Below the pieces are notes generated by a model, which was not told where the DNA came from, did no database searches, and saw only the letters and a list, made by a program, of their open reading frames with translations. Below, in pieces: positions 19,439-27,834 of a stretch of 64,000 nt of DNA. The stretch lies in assembly GCA_905339215.1 (NCBI GenBank), contig CAJPFN010000050.1, forward strand, positions 16,219 through 80,218, read 5' to 3'. How positions within the stretch are numbered: the first letter of the stretch is position 1; every line of letters begins with the position of its first letter. The position numbers and the translations under genes are program-made. The DNA is from Rhizobiaceae bacterium (GTDB lineage Bacteria > Pseudomonadota > Alphaproteobacteria > Rhizobiales > Rhizobiaceae).

Positions 19439-19771
19439 ATGACCGGAGCGAAAAGCGCGAAGTTCAGGATCGGGCAGGTGGTGCGCCACCGTGTCTTTGC
19501 GTTTCGCGGCGTGATCTTCGACGTCGATCCTGAGTTTGCCAACACCGAAGAATGGTACCAGGCGATTCCGGCCCAGGTCCGGCCGCGCAAAGACCAACCG
19601 TTCTACCACCTCCTCGCCGAGAATTCGCAAACCGCTTATATCGCCTACGTGTCCGAGCAGAACCTGCTCGACGACGAGACCGGCGAACCAATTGGGCATC
19701 CGCAGGTCGGGGAATTTTTCGATCGCCGTCCCGACGGAAGCTACTCGCCGAAGGGCCGCATCAGCCACTGA
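19439..19771 (+). CDS. hspQ: Heat shock protein HspQ (YccV-like)
   Basis: 110 residues. KFRIGQVVRHRVFAFRGVIFDVDPEF and YHLLAENSQTAYIAYVSEQNLL are strong HspQ/YccV features. In enterobacteria the protein binds hemimethylated DNA and acts as a specificity factor for Lon protease. An in-frame GTG three codons upstream (19430), with AAGGG before it, is an alternative start. A two-way terminator follows at 19811. Confidence 0.93.
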   Translation: MTGAKSAKFRIGQVVRHRVFAFRGVIFDVDPEFANTEEWYQAIPAQVRPRKDQPFYHLLAENSQTAYIAYVSEQNLLDDETGEPIGHPQVGEFFDRRPDGSYSPKGRISH

Positions 19772-19810
19772 TTCCGCCTGCCCGGACCTCTTTGCGGCCT
19801 GGAAATGCGA

Positions 19811-19831
19811 AAAGCGGGGCAAGCCCCGCTT
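19811..19831. terminator. Bidirectional terminator between hspQ and the IalB-like gene
   Basis: AAGCGGGGC and GCCCCGCTT form a perfect 9-base stem with a 2-base spacer; flanking A-rich and T-rich bases allow use on both strands. It lies between convergent genes, 40 bases after hspQ and 36 bases after the IalB-family stop. Confidence 0.7.
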
Positions 19832-19866
19832 TCCTGCGCCGCGCAGATGCGCGGATACGATCGGGA

Positions 19867-20490
19867 TCAGTTGCCGGCCTTCGCCTTTTCCTGCTCTTCC
19901 TTGAGCTTCTTGGCGAAGTCCTCGTTGTTCTTGTTGACGAATTCCTGGAGCTTCTTCTGCCTGTCCTCAATGTCGGACTGCTGCAGCGCCGGGCCGTCGA
20001 AGGCACCGGTGAAGCCCTGCAGGCTGACCTTGATCGGGTTCGGCTGGTTCTGGAAGTTCACCGACGTGAGCGTCAGCTCCGAGCCCTTCTTGAAGGACGC
20101 GACCAGCGTGTCGGAGAGCTGCGCCTCGGCCACGCAGCGGTCCGGGAAGCAGATGACGTAGTCGAGTTTCTGCGTCTTTCCGCCGTCGACCTGGAGGCCG
20201 ATGCCGGGGGGCACCATACGTCCGCTCGGCACCGAGACCTGGAAGACCTTGCGGTTCACCTTGCCCTTGAGCTCGATCAGGCTGATGCCGGTAATCATCT
20301 GGCCGGTGTCGGCCATCAGGATGTTCTGGACGTTGCAGATGTCGACGTCCTCCTGCTTGGAACAAGCCTTGAACCAGCCTTGGGGAACCTGTTCCTGCGC
20401 CGTGGCCGGCACAAGGCCAGCGCCAACGAAGCCGGCCAGGCCGATGGCCAGGACAGCGAGGCGGGAAGCGTCGGTTTTCACGCTCGTCAT
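19867..20490 (-). CDS. Invasion-associated locus B (IalB) family periplasmic protein
   Basis: 207 residues. A signal peptide is clear (hydrophobic residues 10-25, cleavage after ATA near 31). The IalB domain includes WFKACSKQEDVDICNV near residues 39-54, LPPGIGL-like VPPGIGLQVDGGK, and FPDRCVAEAQLSD with the second cysteine pair. The C-terminal 35 residues (IEDRQKKLQEFVNKNNEDFAKKLKEE...) form a charged helix or coiled coil. Named for a Bartonella erythrocyte-invasion locus, the family is widespread in free-living alphaproteobacteria, where its role is unclear. Confidence 0.9.
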   Translation of the reverse strand: MTSVKTDASRLAVLAIGLAGFVGAGLVPATAQEQVPQGWFKACSKQEDVDICNVQNILMADTGQMITGISLIELKGKVNRKVFQVSVPSGRMVPPGIGLQVDGGKTQKLDYVICFPDRCVAEAQLSDTLVASFKKGSELTLTSVNFQNQPNPIKVSLQGFTGAFDGPALQQSDIEDRQKKLQEFVNKNNEDFAKKLKEEQEKAKAGN

Positions 20491-20725
20491 AGTGGTTAGT
20501 TCCTCTCAATCGCTCGGGCCCGGCGTCGGGGCCGTTCGTCCCGCTTGGTGTTGCTCAAATGAGGCAACAGAATGACTGCCGCGCGCGTGTTACACCGCGC
20601 TTCGTTTCAAATCCAGTCTGCGGCGAGCCGATTCCCGGCTCCCGACAGCTTGTTTTGGTCGATTCAGGAACGGTCTGGTAGGTTCCCTGCGAATCGGAAC
20701 TTTTCGCGGGAAAGCGGAGCAATCG

Positions 20726-22525
20726 ATGCGATCCCACCCTCTGGCAATCCTCGTTGGGCTGGCCACGCTCGTCTGCGGGTCCGCGATTGCCGAACCCGGC
20801 CATGGCATCGCCATGCACGGCGAACCGGCACTGCCGCCGGATTTCGCTCACTTTCCTTATGTCAACCCCGACGCACCGAAAGGCGGAAAGGTCGACTATG
20901 CCGTACAGGGTTCGTTCGACAGCCTCAATCCACTGATCGTGCAGGGCGACGCCGCGCGCGGTCTGCTCGACCAGGCATTCGGCAATACGGTGTTCGATAC
21001 GCTGCTCATGCGCTCGCGCGACGAGGCTTTTACGCTCTATCCCCTGCTTGCCGAGACCGTCGAGACCGATGCGGAGCGCACCTTCGTCGAGTTCACGCTC
21101 GATGCGCGCGCCCGCTTCTCCGACGGGACGCCGGTGACGCCGGAAGACGTGATCTTCACCATGGAGCTCCTTCGCGACAAGGCGCGGCCGCTCTACCAGC
21201 GCTGGATCAAGGCGGTTGCCAGGATGGACAAGGTCGGCGAGCGCGGCGTGCGCTTCACCTTCGGCGAATCGGCCGACCGCGAGACCCCGCTCCTTCTCGC
21301 CCTCCTGCCGATCCTGCCGAAGCACGCGACGGATGCGGCGACCTTCGACAAGTCGTCGCTGAAGCCGCTCGTCGCATCCGGTCCCTACATCGTCGACAGG
21401 GTGCGCCCCGGCGAACTGCTGGTGCTGAAGCGCCGGCCGGACTACTGGGCGAAGGACATCCCCTCCAAGATCGGCTTCGACAACTACGACGAGATCCGGA
21501 TCAACTACATCCGCGACGAAAACACCATGTTCGAGAGCTTCAAGAAGGGCATGGTCGAGGTCTATCCCGAAAGCGATACGGCGCGCTGGGCGGCCGGCTA
21601 CGACTTTCCCGCAGTCACCGACGGGCGGGTCGTCAAGGAGGCTTTCCGCAGTCGCCTGCCTTCCGGCATGTTTTCCTTCGTCATGAACACGCGCCGGCCT
21701 GTCTTTCGCGACCGCGCGGTGCGGGCCGCGCTGGCCGGGCTGTTCGACTTCGAATGGGCGAACCAGAACCTCTTCTCCAACGCCTACACGCGGACCAAAA
21801 GCTTCTTCGACGGCTCGGAACTATCGTCCTACGGCCATCCGGCTAGCGAGGCGGAGCGCGCCCTTCTCGCCCCCTTCCCCGGCGCGGTCCCGCCTGAAGT
21901 GCTCGCGGGAACCTGGGCGCCGCCCCAGTCCGACGGAACAGGGCGCGACCGGGCGTTCCTGAAAAGGGGCTTCGACGCGCTGAAGGCTGCCGGTTACGTG
22001 ATGAAGGACGCCGTTCTGCGCGGCCCGGACGGCAGGCCGCTCGCCTTCGAGATCCTGCTCAACGGCAAGTCCGGCGAGGCGTTGGGCGTCGCCTGGCAGC
22101 GCACGCTGGAAAAGCTCGGCATCCAGGTGGCGATCCGCTCGGTCGACAGCGCGCAGTATCTCCAGCGACAGCAGACCTACGATTTCGACGTTATCCTGCA
22201 GTCCTACACCGCGTCGCTGTCGCCTGGTGGCGAGCAGTTCGGCCGCTGGGGTTCGGCGGCACGGGACGTCGACGGCACGTTCAACTTCGCCGGCGTCGCC
22301 GATCCGGCCGTCGACGCCATGCTCGATGCGCTGGTCAAAGCCCGTAGCCGCGAGGACTTCGTCACGGCGGTGCGCGCCTACGACCGGGTTCTCCTCGGCG
22401 GGTCGTACGTAGTGCCGCTCTATCACCAGCCCGAACAGTGGATTGCGCGCTGGAGCCACATCCGCCATCCCGACGTGACACCCCTCTACGGCTACCAGCT
22501 GCCGACCTGGTGGCGGGCTGATTGA
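20726..22525 (+). CDS. Family 5 extracellular solute-binding protein (YejA-like, peptide ABC transport)
   Basis: 599 residues with an N-terminal signal peptide cleaved near residue 22. The SBP_bac_5 fold is evident: HFPYVNPDAPKGGKVDYAVQG, RFSDGTPVTPEDVIFT near residue 137, and a C-terminal lobe ending in VVPLYHQPEQWIARW. The N-terminal MHGEPALPPDF and PYVNPDAPKGG resemble YejA-type oligopeptide or microcin C-related binding proteins. No permease or ATPase gene is adjacent, so it either serves a distant transporter or is a second binding protein. A FrnE-like gene follows after 19 bases. Confidence 0.92.
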   Translation: MRSHPLAILVGLATLVCGSAIAEPGHGIAMHGEPALPPDFAHFPYVNPDAPKGGKVDYAVQGSFDSLNPLIVQGDAARGLLDQAFGNTVFDTLLMRSRDEAFTLYPLLAETVETDAERTFVEFTLDARARFSDGTPVTPEDVIFTMELLRDKARPLYQRWIKAVARMDKVGERGVRFTFGESADRETPLLLALLPILPKHATDAATFDKSSLKPLVASGPYIVDRVRPGELLVLKRRPDYWAKDIPSKIGFDNYDEIRINYIRDENTMFESFKKGMVEVYPESDTARWAAGYDFPAVTDGRVVKEAFRSRLPSGMFSFVMNTRRPVFRDRAVRAALAGLFDFEWANQNLFSNAYTRTKSFFDGSELSSYGHPASEAERALLAPFPGAVPPEVLAGTWAPPQSDGTGRDRAFLKRGFDALKAAGYVMKDAVLRGPDGRPLAFEILLNGKSGEALGVAWQRTLEKLGIQVAIRSVDSAQYLQRQQTYDFDVILQSYTASLSPGGEQFGRWGSAARDVDGTFNFAGVADPAVDAMLDALVKARSREDFVTAVRAYDRVLLGGSYVVPLYHQPEQWIARWSHIRHPDVTPLYGYQLPTWWRAD

Positions 22526-22544
22526 CCTTCAAAGGAACTTCTCG

Positions 22545-23222
22545 ATGAGCGACCGCCAGTCCATCACCGTCGACGTCGTCTCCGACGTCGTTTGCCCGTG
22601 GTGCTATCTCGGCCAGAAACGCCTCGACCGTGCCATCGCGGCGACACCCGAAATCGACGTCACCGTCGATTGGCGGCCATACCAGCTCGATCCGACGATC
22701 CCGCCGGGCGGCATCGACCGGCAGCAGTACATGCTGGCGAAGTTCGGCGATCCGGCGCGCATCGCCCAGATCCACCAGCGCCTGGTCGACCTCGGCGCGG
22801 CGGAGGGCATCGACTTCGCTTTCGAGGCGATCAGGATTGCGCCCAATACGCTCGACGCCCACCGCCTCATCCGCTGGGCGGGGACGGCCGGCGACGGTGT
22901 CCAGGATCGCGTCGTACGCAGGCTGTTCCGTCTGAACTTCGAGGAAGGCGCGAACATCGGCGACCTGGCGGTTCTGGCGGACGCCGCCGCCGAGGCCGGC
23001 ATGGACGATGCGGTCGTGCGCACGCTGCTGCCCTCGGGCGCCGACGTCGAGGCGGTGAAGACCGAGATCGCGACGGCCTCGAGGATGGGCATCACCGGTG
23101 TGCCATGCTTCCTGCTCGAGGGCCGCTACGCGGTGATGGGCGCGCAGGACGCCGAGGTCATCGCCGACGCCATCCGCCGCGTCGCCGAGGCGAAGGCCAA
23201 GGGGGAGATCGGGACTGAGTGA
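22545..23222 (+). CDS. DsbA-family oxidoreductase, FrnE-like
   Basis: 225 residues. A thioredoxin fold with the redox motif CPWC at C17/C20 (VVSDVVCPWCYLGQK), a helical insertion (residues ~60-160), the cis-proline region GITGVPCFLLEG and a C-terminal helix. FrnE-type proteins lack signal peptides and act in cytosolic disulfide exchange or redox stress. The additional Cys in GVPCF, next to the cis-Pro, is common in FrnE. It follows the peptide-binding protein closely and may be cotranscribed. Confidence 0.92.
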   Translation: MSDRQSITVDVVSDVVCPWCYLGQKRLDRAIAATPEIDVTVDWRPYQLDPTIPPGGIDRQQYMLAKFGDPARIAQIHQRLVDLGAAEGIDFAFEAIRIAPNTLDAHRLIRWAGTAGDGVQDRVVRRLFRLNFEEGANIGDLAVLADAAAEAGMDDAVVRTLLPSGADVEAVKTEIATASRMGITGVPCFLLEGRYAVMGAQDAEVIADAIRRVAEAKAKGEIGTE

Positions 23223-23321
23223 GCCGGAGGCCAAATAGAACGACCGATGTCCGTTAGAAATATTTCAAATGCTGATTTTTCAATTAATAGTCCGAGGACA
23301 TAAACTTCGTATTGATGGTGC

Positions 23322-23954
23322 ATGAACTATGCGATCGCAGTGCTTTTCATCGCTGTCGGAATGTTCTGCCTCGGCATGGGTGTCGAAAGGTATCTTGGAA
23401 AGCGCCGCCGACGTGCTTGGGTACGGAACAACAGACTGGAACCAGGTCTTTTCCAGGAAAAGCACGTCGGATCGTTCGCGCCATGGAATGAGGGACCCGC
23501 TGCAGCGCCAGCCACAGATGCGGCCTCGCAGCTTCGCATCGTGATGAGCGCCCACTTCTCTCCGCAGCCGCTGCTCAACAGGAGCGAGGCGCGACTATTC
23601 CGTGAACTCGACCGTCTGGTTTTGGGGCTGAAGCCTGACTGGCAGGTAATGGCCCAGGTTTCGCTCGGCGAAATCCTGCGGAGCCCTCAAGCGGCCGCAT
23701 ATGGTTGTATCAATTCAAAGCGGGTCGACCTGCTGATCGTTGATGAGCACTGTCAGCCACGGCATGTCATCGAATATCAAGGTGGCGGGCACCACCAGGG
23801 GACCGCAGCAGCACGCGATGCAGTGAAGAAAGAAGCGCTTCGCCGGGCTGGTATTGGCTACCATGAGATCGTAGGCGGCTCATCGACGCCATCTGATCTG
23901 AAGCGTCTCGTCGAGAAGCTTGTCAATCCGGCAACCCAAGCGGTCCGTCCCTAG
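23322..23954 (+). CDS. Membrane-anchored DUF2726 protein (predicted nuclease-like fold)
   Basis: 210 residues. One N-terminal membrane helix (AIAVLFIAVGMFCLGMGV) is followed by a basic stretch (GKRRRRAW) and a linker. The C-terminal domain matches DUF2726: LNRSEARLFRELDRLV, CINSKRVDLLIVDEH and HVIEYQGGGHHQGTAA, then KKEALRRAGI. The D...E-x-Q arrangement resembles PD-(D/E)XK restriction-endonuclease folds, although activity is unproven. The upstream 100 bases are AT-rich compared with the surroundings, and the gene lacks operon partners, which suggests acquisition. Its end overlaps mfd by 4 bases, convergently. Confidence 0.75.
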   Translation: MNYAIAVLFIAVGMFCLGMGVERYLGKRRRRAWVRNNRLEPGLFQEKHVGSFAPWNEGPAAAPATDAASQLRIVMSAHFSPQPLLNRSEARLFRELDRLVLGLKPDWQVMAQVSLGEILRSPQAAAYGCINSKRVDLLIVDEHCQPRHVIEYQGGGHHQGTAAARDAVKKEALRRAGIGYHEIVGGSSTPSDLKRLVEKLVNPATQAVRP

Positions 23955-26900
23955 GATTTCTCCGCCAGCCGCGCCAGCTGCGTCATGACCACAGCCGACC
24001 CCGCCAACCTCTTTTCGGCGTTCGGCCAATCGCGGATGAAGACGACGCTCTGGTCCGGCCGGATCTTGGCGAGCGAGCCCTGCTCGCCGATGTATCGCAC
24101 CAGCCCGGCGGGATCGGCGAAAGCCTTGTTGCGGAAGTGGACGACGACGCCCTTCGGCCCGGCGTCCAGCTTCTCGACGTTGGCGGTGCGGCACAGCGCC
24201 TTGATGTAGACGATCTTGAGTAGGTGCTTGACCTCCTCCGGCAGCGGGCCGAAGCGGTCGATGAGTTCGGCGCCGAAGCCGTCGATCTCCGCCGTCGTCT
24301 CGATGTCGCCGAGGCGCCGGTAGAGCGCCAGCCTGAGCTGGAGGTCCGGCACGTAGCTCTCGGGGATCATCACGGCGGTGCCGATGGTGATCTGCGGCGA
24401 CCAGCCGGTGTCGGCGGACGATGCCTGCCCGCGGGTCTCGGCGACGGCCTCCTCCAGCATCTGCTGGTAGAGCTCGAAGCCGACCTCCTTGATGTGGCCG
24501 GACTGTTCCTCGCCGAGCAGGTTGCCGGCGCCGCGGATGTCGAGGTCATGGCTGGCGAGTTGGAAGCCGGCGCCCAGCGTGTCGAGCGACTGCAAGACCT
24601 TCAGCCGGCGGTCCGCCGTCTGCGTCAGCGTGCGGTTGGCCGGTAGCGTGAACAGCGCGTAGGCGCGTACCTTGGCGCGGCCGACACGCCCGCGCAGCTG
24701 GTAGAGCTGGGCGAGGCCGAACATGTCGGCGCGGTGAACGATCAGCGTGTTCGCGGTCGGGATGTCGAGGCCGGATTCGACGATCGTCGTCGACAGGAGC
24801 ACGTCGAACTGGCCGTCGTAGAAGGCGTTCATGATGTCGTCGAGCTCGCCGGCAGGCATCTGGCCGTGGGCCACCGCGACCTTCAGTTCGGGGACCGATT
24901 CCTTCAGGAAATCATGAATTTCGGAGAGATCGCTGATACGCGGCACGACGTAGAACGAATGTCCGCCGCGATAGCGCTCGCGCAGGAGCGTCTCGCGGAT
25001 GACGAGAGGATCGAAGGGCGAGATGAAGGTCCTCACCGCCATGCGGTCGACCGGCGGCGTCGTAATCAGCGACAGTTCGCGCACGCCGGTTAGCGCCAGT
25101 TGCAGCGTGCGCGGGATCGGCGTCGCCGAAAGCGTCAGCACGTGCACGTCCGTCTTCAGCTCCTTCAGGCGCTCCTTGTGCTTGACGCCAAAGTGCTGCT
25201 CTTCGTCGACGATCAGCAGTCCGAGGTTCTTGAACGAGATCGACGCGCCGAGAAGCGCATGCGTGCCGATGACGATGTCGACGGTCCCGTCGGCCAGCCC
25301 CTTCTTCGTCTCGGCGAGTTCTTTCGCGCCGACCAGGCGCGAAGCCTGGCGCACGCGCACCGGCAGTCCGGAAAAACGCTGCGAGAAGGTCTTGTAATGC
25401 TGCCTTGCAAGCAGCGTCGTCGGCACCACGACGGCAACCTGGAACCCTTCCATGGCGGCGAGGAAGGCCGCGCGCAGCGCGACCTCGGTCTTGCCGAAGC
25501 CGACGTCGCCGCAGATCAGCCGGTCCATCGGCTTGCCGGCGGCGAGGTCGTCCATGACGGCCTCGATCGCCGTCTGCTGGTCGTCGGTCTCGTCGTAGGG
25601 GAAACGGGCGGCGAACTCTCCGTAGAGCCCTTCCGGCGGGTGGATTGCCGGAGCGTCGTGCATCTGCCGTTCTGCGGCGAGCCGGATAAGGGCTCCCGCC
25701 ATCTCGAGGAGGCGGCGCTTCAGCCTGGCCTTGCGCGACTGCCAGGCGCCACCGCCGAGCTTGTCGAGCGTCGCCTCGGCGGTGTCCGAGCCATAGCGCG
25801 ACAGGAGCTCGATGTTCTCGACCGGCAGAAACAGTCGGTCGTCGCCGGCATAGTGGATCTCCAGGCAGTCGTGCGGGGCGCCCGCCGCCTCGATCGTCCT
25901 TAGCCCGACGAAGCGGCCAATGCCGTGGTCGGCGTGGACGACGATGTCGCCGGCCGATAGCGCCGCCACCTCGGCGATGAAGTCGGAGCCGCGCTTGCGC
26001 TTCTTCGACCGACGCACCAGCCGGTCGCCGAGGATGTCCTGCTCGGCGACGAAGGCGAGAGCGTCCGTCTCGAAGCCGGTCTCGAGCGGCAGCACCGCGA
26101 GTCCCGCCTCCCCCGCAGCGAGTGCCTCGACGTCGGCAAGCGAGGCGACTCGCTTCAGATTTCCGAGATGGTGTTCTGCGAGAATCTGCGTCAGGCGATC
26201 GAGCGAACCCTCCGTCCAGCCCGCCACAACCACGCGGCGGCCGGCGGCGCGAAGGGAGCCGACATGCGCGACCGCGGCATCGAAGACATTGGCGCCGGGG
26301 TCGGCGCGTTCCTGCTCGAACCTCTTTCCCGCTCGCGCGCCGGCATGCAGGATGCGGACGGTCGTCGTCTCCGGCGCGGCGAACGGCGTCAGTTCGACCG
26401 AGATCCGGCCGGCGACAGCGGTCGCGACCTCGTCGGGGCTGAGCGCCAGCGACGCCGGCGGGACTGGCTTGTAGGGTACGGCGTCCTTCAGTGCGCCGTC
26501 CGCCTGTCTTCGGCGCGCATCGTAGTGGTCGAGGATCAGCGCATGCCGCTCGCTGATCGCCTCGCGGGCGAGATGGTCGAAGACGACCGGCGCGTCCGGC
26601 AGGTACTCGAATACCGTCGACAGCCTTTCGTAGAAGAACGGCAGCCAGTGCTCCATGCCGGCGAAGCGGCGGCCCTCGCTGATCGCCGCATAGAGCGCAT
26701 CGTCGCGCGCGGGCGCGCCGAACGCCTCGATGTAGTTGCGTCGAAACCGGCTGATCGTCTCCGGCGACAGCGCCACCTCGCTCATTGCCTGCAATTCGAC
26801 GACGGTGCGCTGCCCGGTCGTGCGCTGCGTGGCGACGTCGAAGGCGCGGATCGATTCCAGCGTATCGCCGAAGAAGTCGAGGCGCACCGCCTCGGCAGCG

Positions 26901-27448
26901 CCGGGCGCATAGAGGTCGAGGATGCCGCCGCGCACCGCGAACTCGCCGACGTCGCGCACGGTCGGCACGCGCTCGAAGCCGGACGTCTCCAGCCGCGAGA
27001 TCAGCGCCTTCATGTCGACCTGGTTACCGGGCCGCGCCCTGAATCCCTGCGCCTCGATAATCCCGGCTGGGGGAACGCGCTGTAGCACGGCGTTGGCGGA
27101 GGTGAGGATCACCGCCCGGTGCGGCTTCTTCGCCAGCGCGGCGATGCCTGACAGCCCGTCGAGGCGCCGCGCGGCCGCGTCGCTGCCCGGCGACACGCGG
27201 TCGTAGGGCAGGCAGTCCCAGGCCGGCAGTTCCAGCACCGGCAATCCGGGCGCGGCGAAGGCGAGCGCATCGGCGATGGCCGGTAGGCGCTGGCCGTCGC
27301 GAGCGACGAAGACGAGCGGCGCGTCGGCAGCGATCTCGGTGGACAGTGCGGCAAGCGCGAATGCCTCATACCCGTCAGCGACGCCGTCGACGATCGCCGG
27401 TCCGGCGCGGTCCGGTCGCAGGCCTATCTTCGGCAGAAGCTTCGACAT
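23951..27448 (-). CDS. mfd: Transcription-repair coupling factor Mfd
   Basis: 1165 residues, full family length. Mfd removes stalled RNA polymerase from lesions and recruits UvrA. Visible are the UvrB-homology region at the N-terminus, the RNA polymerase-interaction domain (GDIVVHADHGIGRFVGL near residue 500), helicase motif I CGDVGFGKTEVALRAA, motif II VDEEQHFGVKHKE, motif III LSATPIPRTLQLAL, and late motifs LLSTTIVESGLDIP and QLRGRVGRAKVRAYA. The C-terminal inhibitory domain follows. It begins 1 base after the sdhE stop codon, so the two are cotranscribed. uvrA lies elsewhere in this window. Confidence 0.97.
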   Translation of the reverse strand: MSKLLPKIGLRPDRAGPAIVDGVADGYEAFALAALSTEIAADAPLVFVARDGQRLPAIADALAFAAPGLPVLELPAWDCLPYDRVSPGSDAAARRLDGLSGIAALAKKPHRAVILTSANAVLQRVPPAGIIEAQGFRARPGNQVDMKALISRLETSGFERVPTVRDVGEFAVRGGILDLYAPGAAEAVRLDFFGDTLESIRAFDVATQRTTGQRTVVELQAMSEVALSPETISRFRRNYIEAFGAPARDDALYAAISEGRRFAGMEHWLPFFYERLSTVFEYLPDAPVVFDHLAREAISERHALILDHYDARRRQADGALKDAVPYKPVPPASLALSPDEVATAVAGRISVELTPFAAPETTTVRILHAGARAGKRFEQERADPGANVFDAAVAHVGSLRAAGRRVVVAGWTEGSLDRLTQILAEHHLGNLKRVASLADVEALAAGEAGLAVLPLETGFETDALAFVAEQDILGDRLVRRSKKRKRGSDFIAEVAALSAGDIVVHADHGIGRFVGLRTIEAAGAPHDCLEIHYAGDDRLFLPVENIELLSRYGSDTAEATLDKLGGGAWQSRKARLKRRLLEMAGALIRLAAERQMHDAPAIHPPEGLYGEFAARFPYDETDDQQTAIEAVMDDLAAGKPMDRLICGDVGFGKTEVALRAAFLAAMEGFQVAVVVPTTLLARQHYKTFSQRFSGLPVRVRQASRLVGAKELAETKKGLADGTVDIVIGTHALLGASISFKNLGLLIVDEEQHFGVKHKERLKELKTDVHVLTLSATPIPRTLQLALTGVRELSLITTPPVDRMAVRTFISPFDPLVIRETLLRERYRGGHSFYVVPRISDLSEIHDFLKESVPELKVAVAHGQMPAGELDDIMNAFYDGQFDVLLSTTIVESGLDIPTANTLIVHRADMFGLAQLYQLRGRVGRAKVRAYALFTLPANRTLTQTADRRLKVLQSLDTLGAGFQLASHDLDIRGAGNLLGEEQSGHIKEVGFELYQQMLEEAVAETRGQASSADTGWSPQITIGTAVMIPESYVPDLQLRLALYRRLGDIETTAEIDGFGAELIDRFGPLPEEVKHLLKIVYIKALCRTANVEKLDAGPKGVVVHFRNKAFADPAGLVRYIGEQGSLAKIRPDQSVVFIRDWPNAEKRLAGSAVVMTQLARLAEKS

Positions 27449-27449
27449 C

Positions 27450-27728
27450 TCAGAACGTCACGGAACGGCGGAAAGCCATGATCCGGCCGATCATGGCGTC
27501 GTCAGGCGCCGGTTGTTCGCCGGTCAGCCAGGGCAGCAGGACCGTGTCGGCGACGTCGAGGAGGCGCTCGTAGTCGTCGAGTTCCGCGTCGGTGAGCGCG
27601 GTGATCTCGGCATCGGCGAACGAGCCGAGGATCAGGTCCATTTCGCGCATGCCGCGGTGCCAGGAGCGGAACAGGAGCTTGCGCCGCCGCGTATCCAGTC
27701 CCTCGCTCGATCGTGTGGTTCCGGTCAT
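27450..27728 (-). CDS. sdhE: Succinate dehydrogenase assembly factor SdhE
   Basis: 92 residues. This small five-helix protein helps attach FAD to SdhA. The signature RSWHRGMREMDLILGSFAD contains the conserved RGxxE motif (R-G-M-R-E), and YERLLDVADTVLLPWLTG is the second conserved block. It lies directly ahead of mfd and divergent from recG, an arrangement common in Rhizobiales. Confidence 0.94.
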   Translation of the reverse strand: MTGTTRSSEGLDTRRRKLLFRSWHRGMREMDLILGSFADAEITALTDAELDDYERLLDVADTVLLPWLTGEQPAPDDAMIGRIMAFRRSVTF

Positions 27729-27834
27729 TCTCGATCCCCGCCGCCGGCGGCGTATGGTGCAGTGCGGCGCATATAGCGTGGACAGCGGCCGGTGTCAGCC
27801 TTGTGCGCGCGCGAAGTTCTCCTACCATCGCGGA

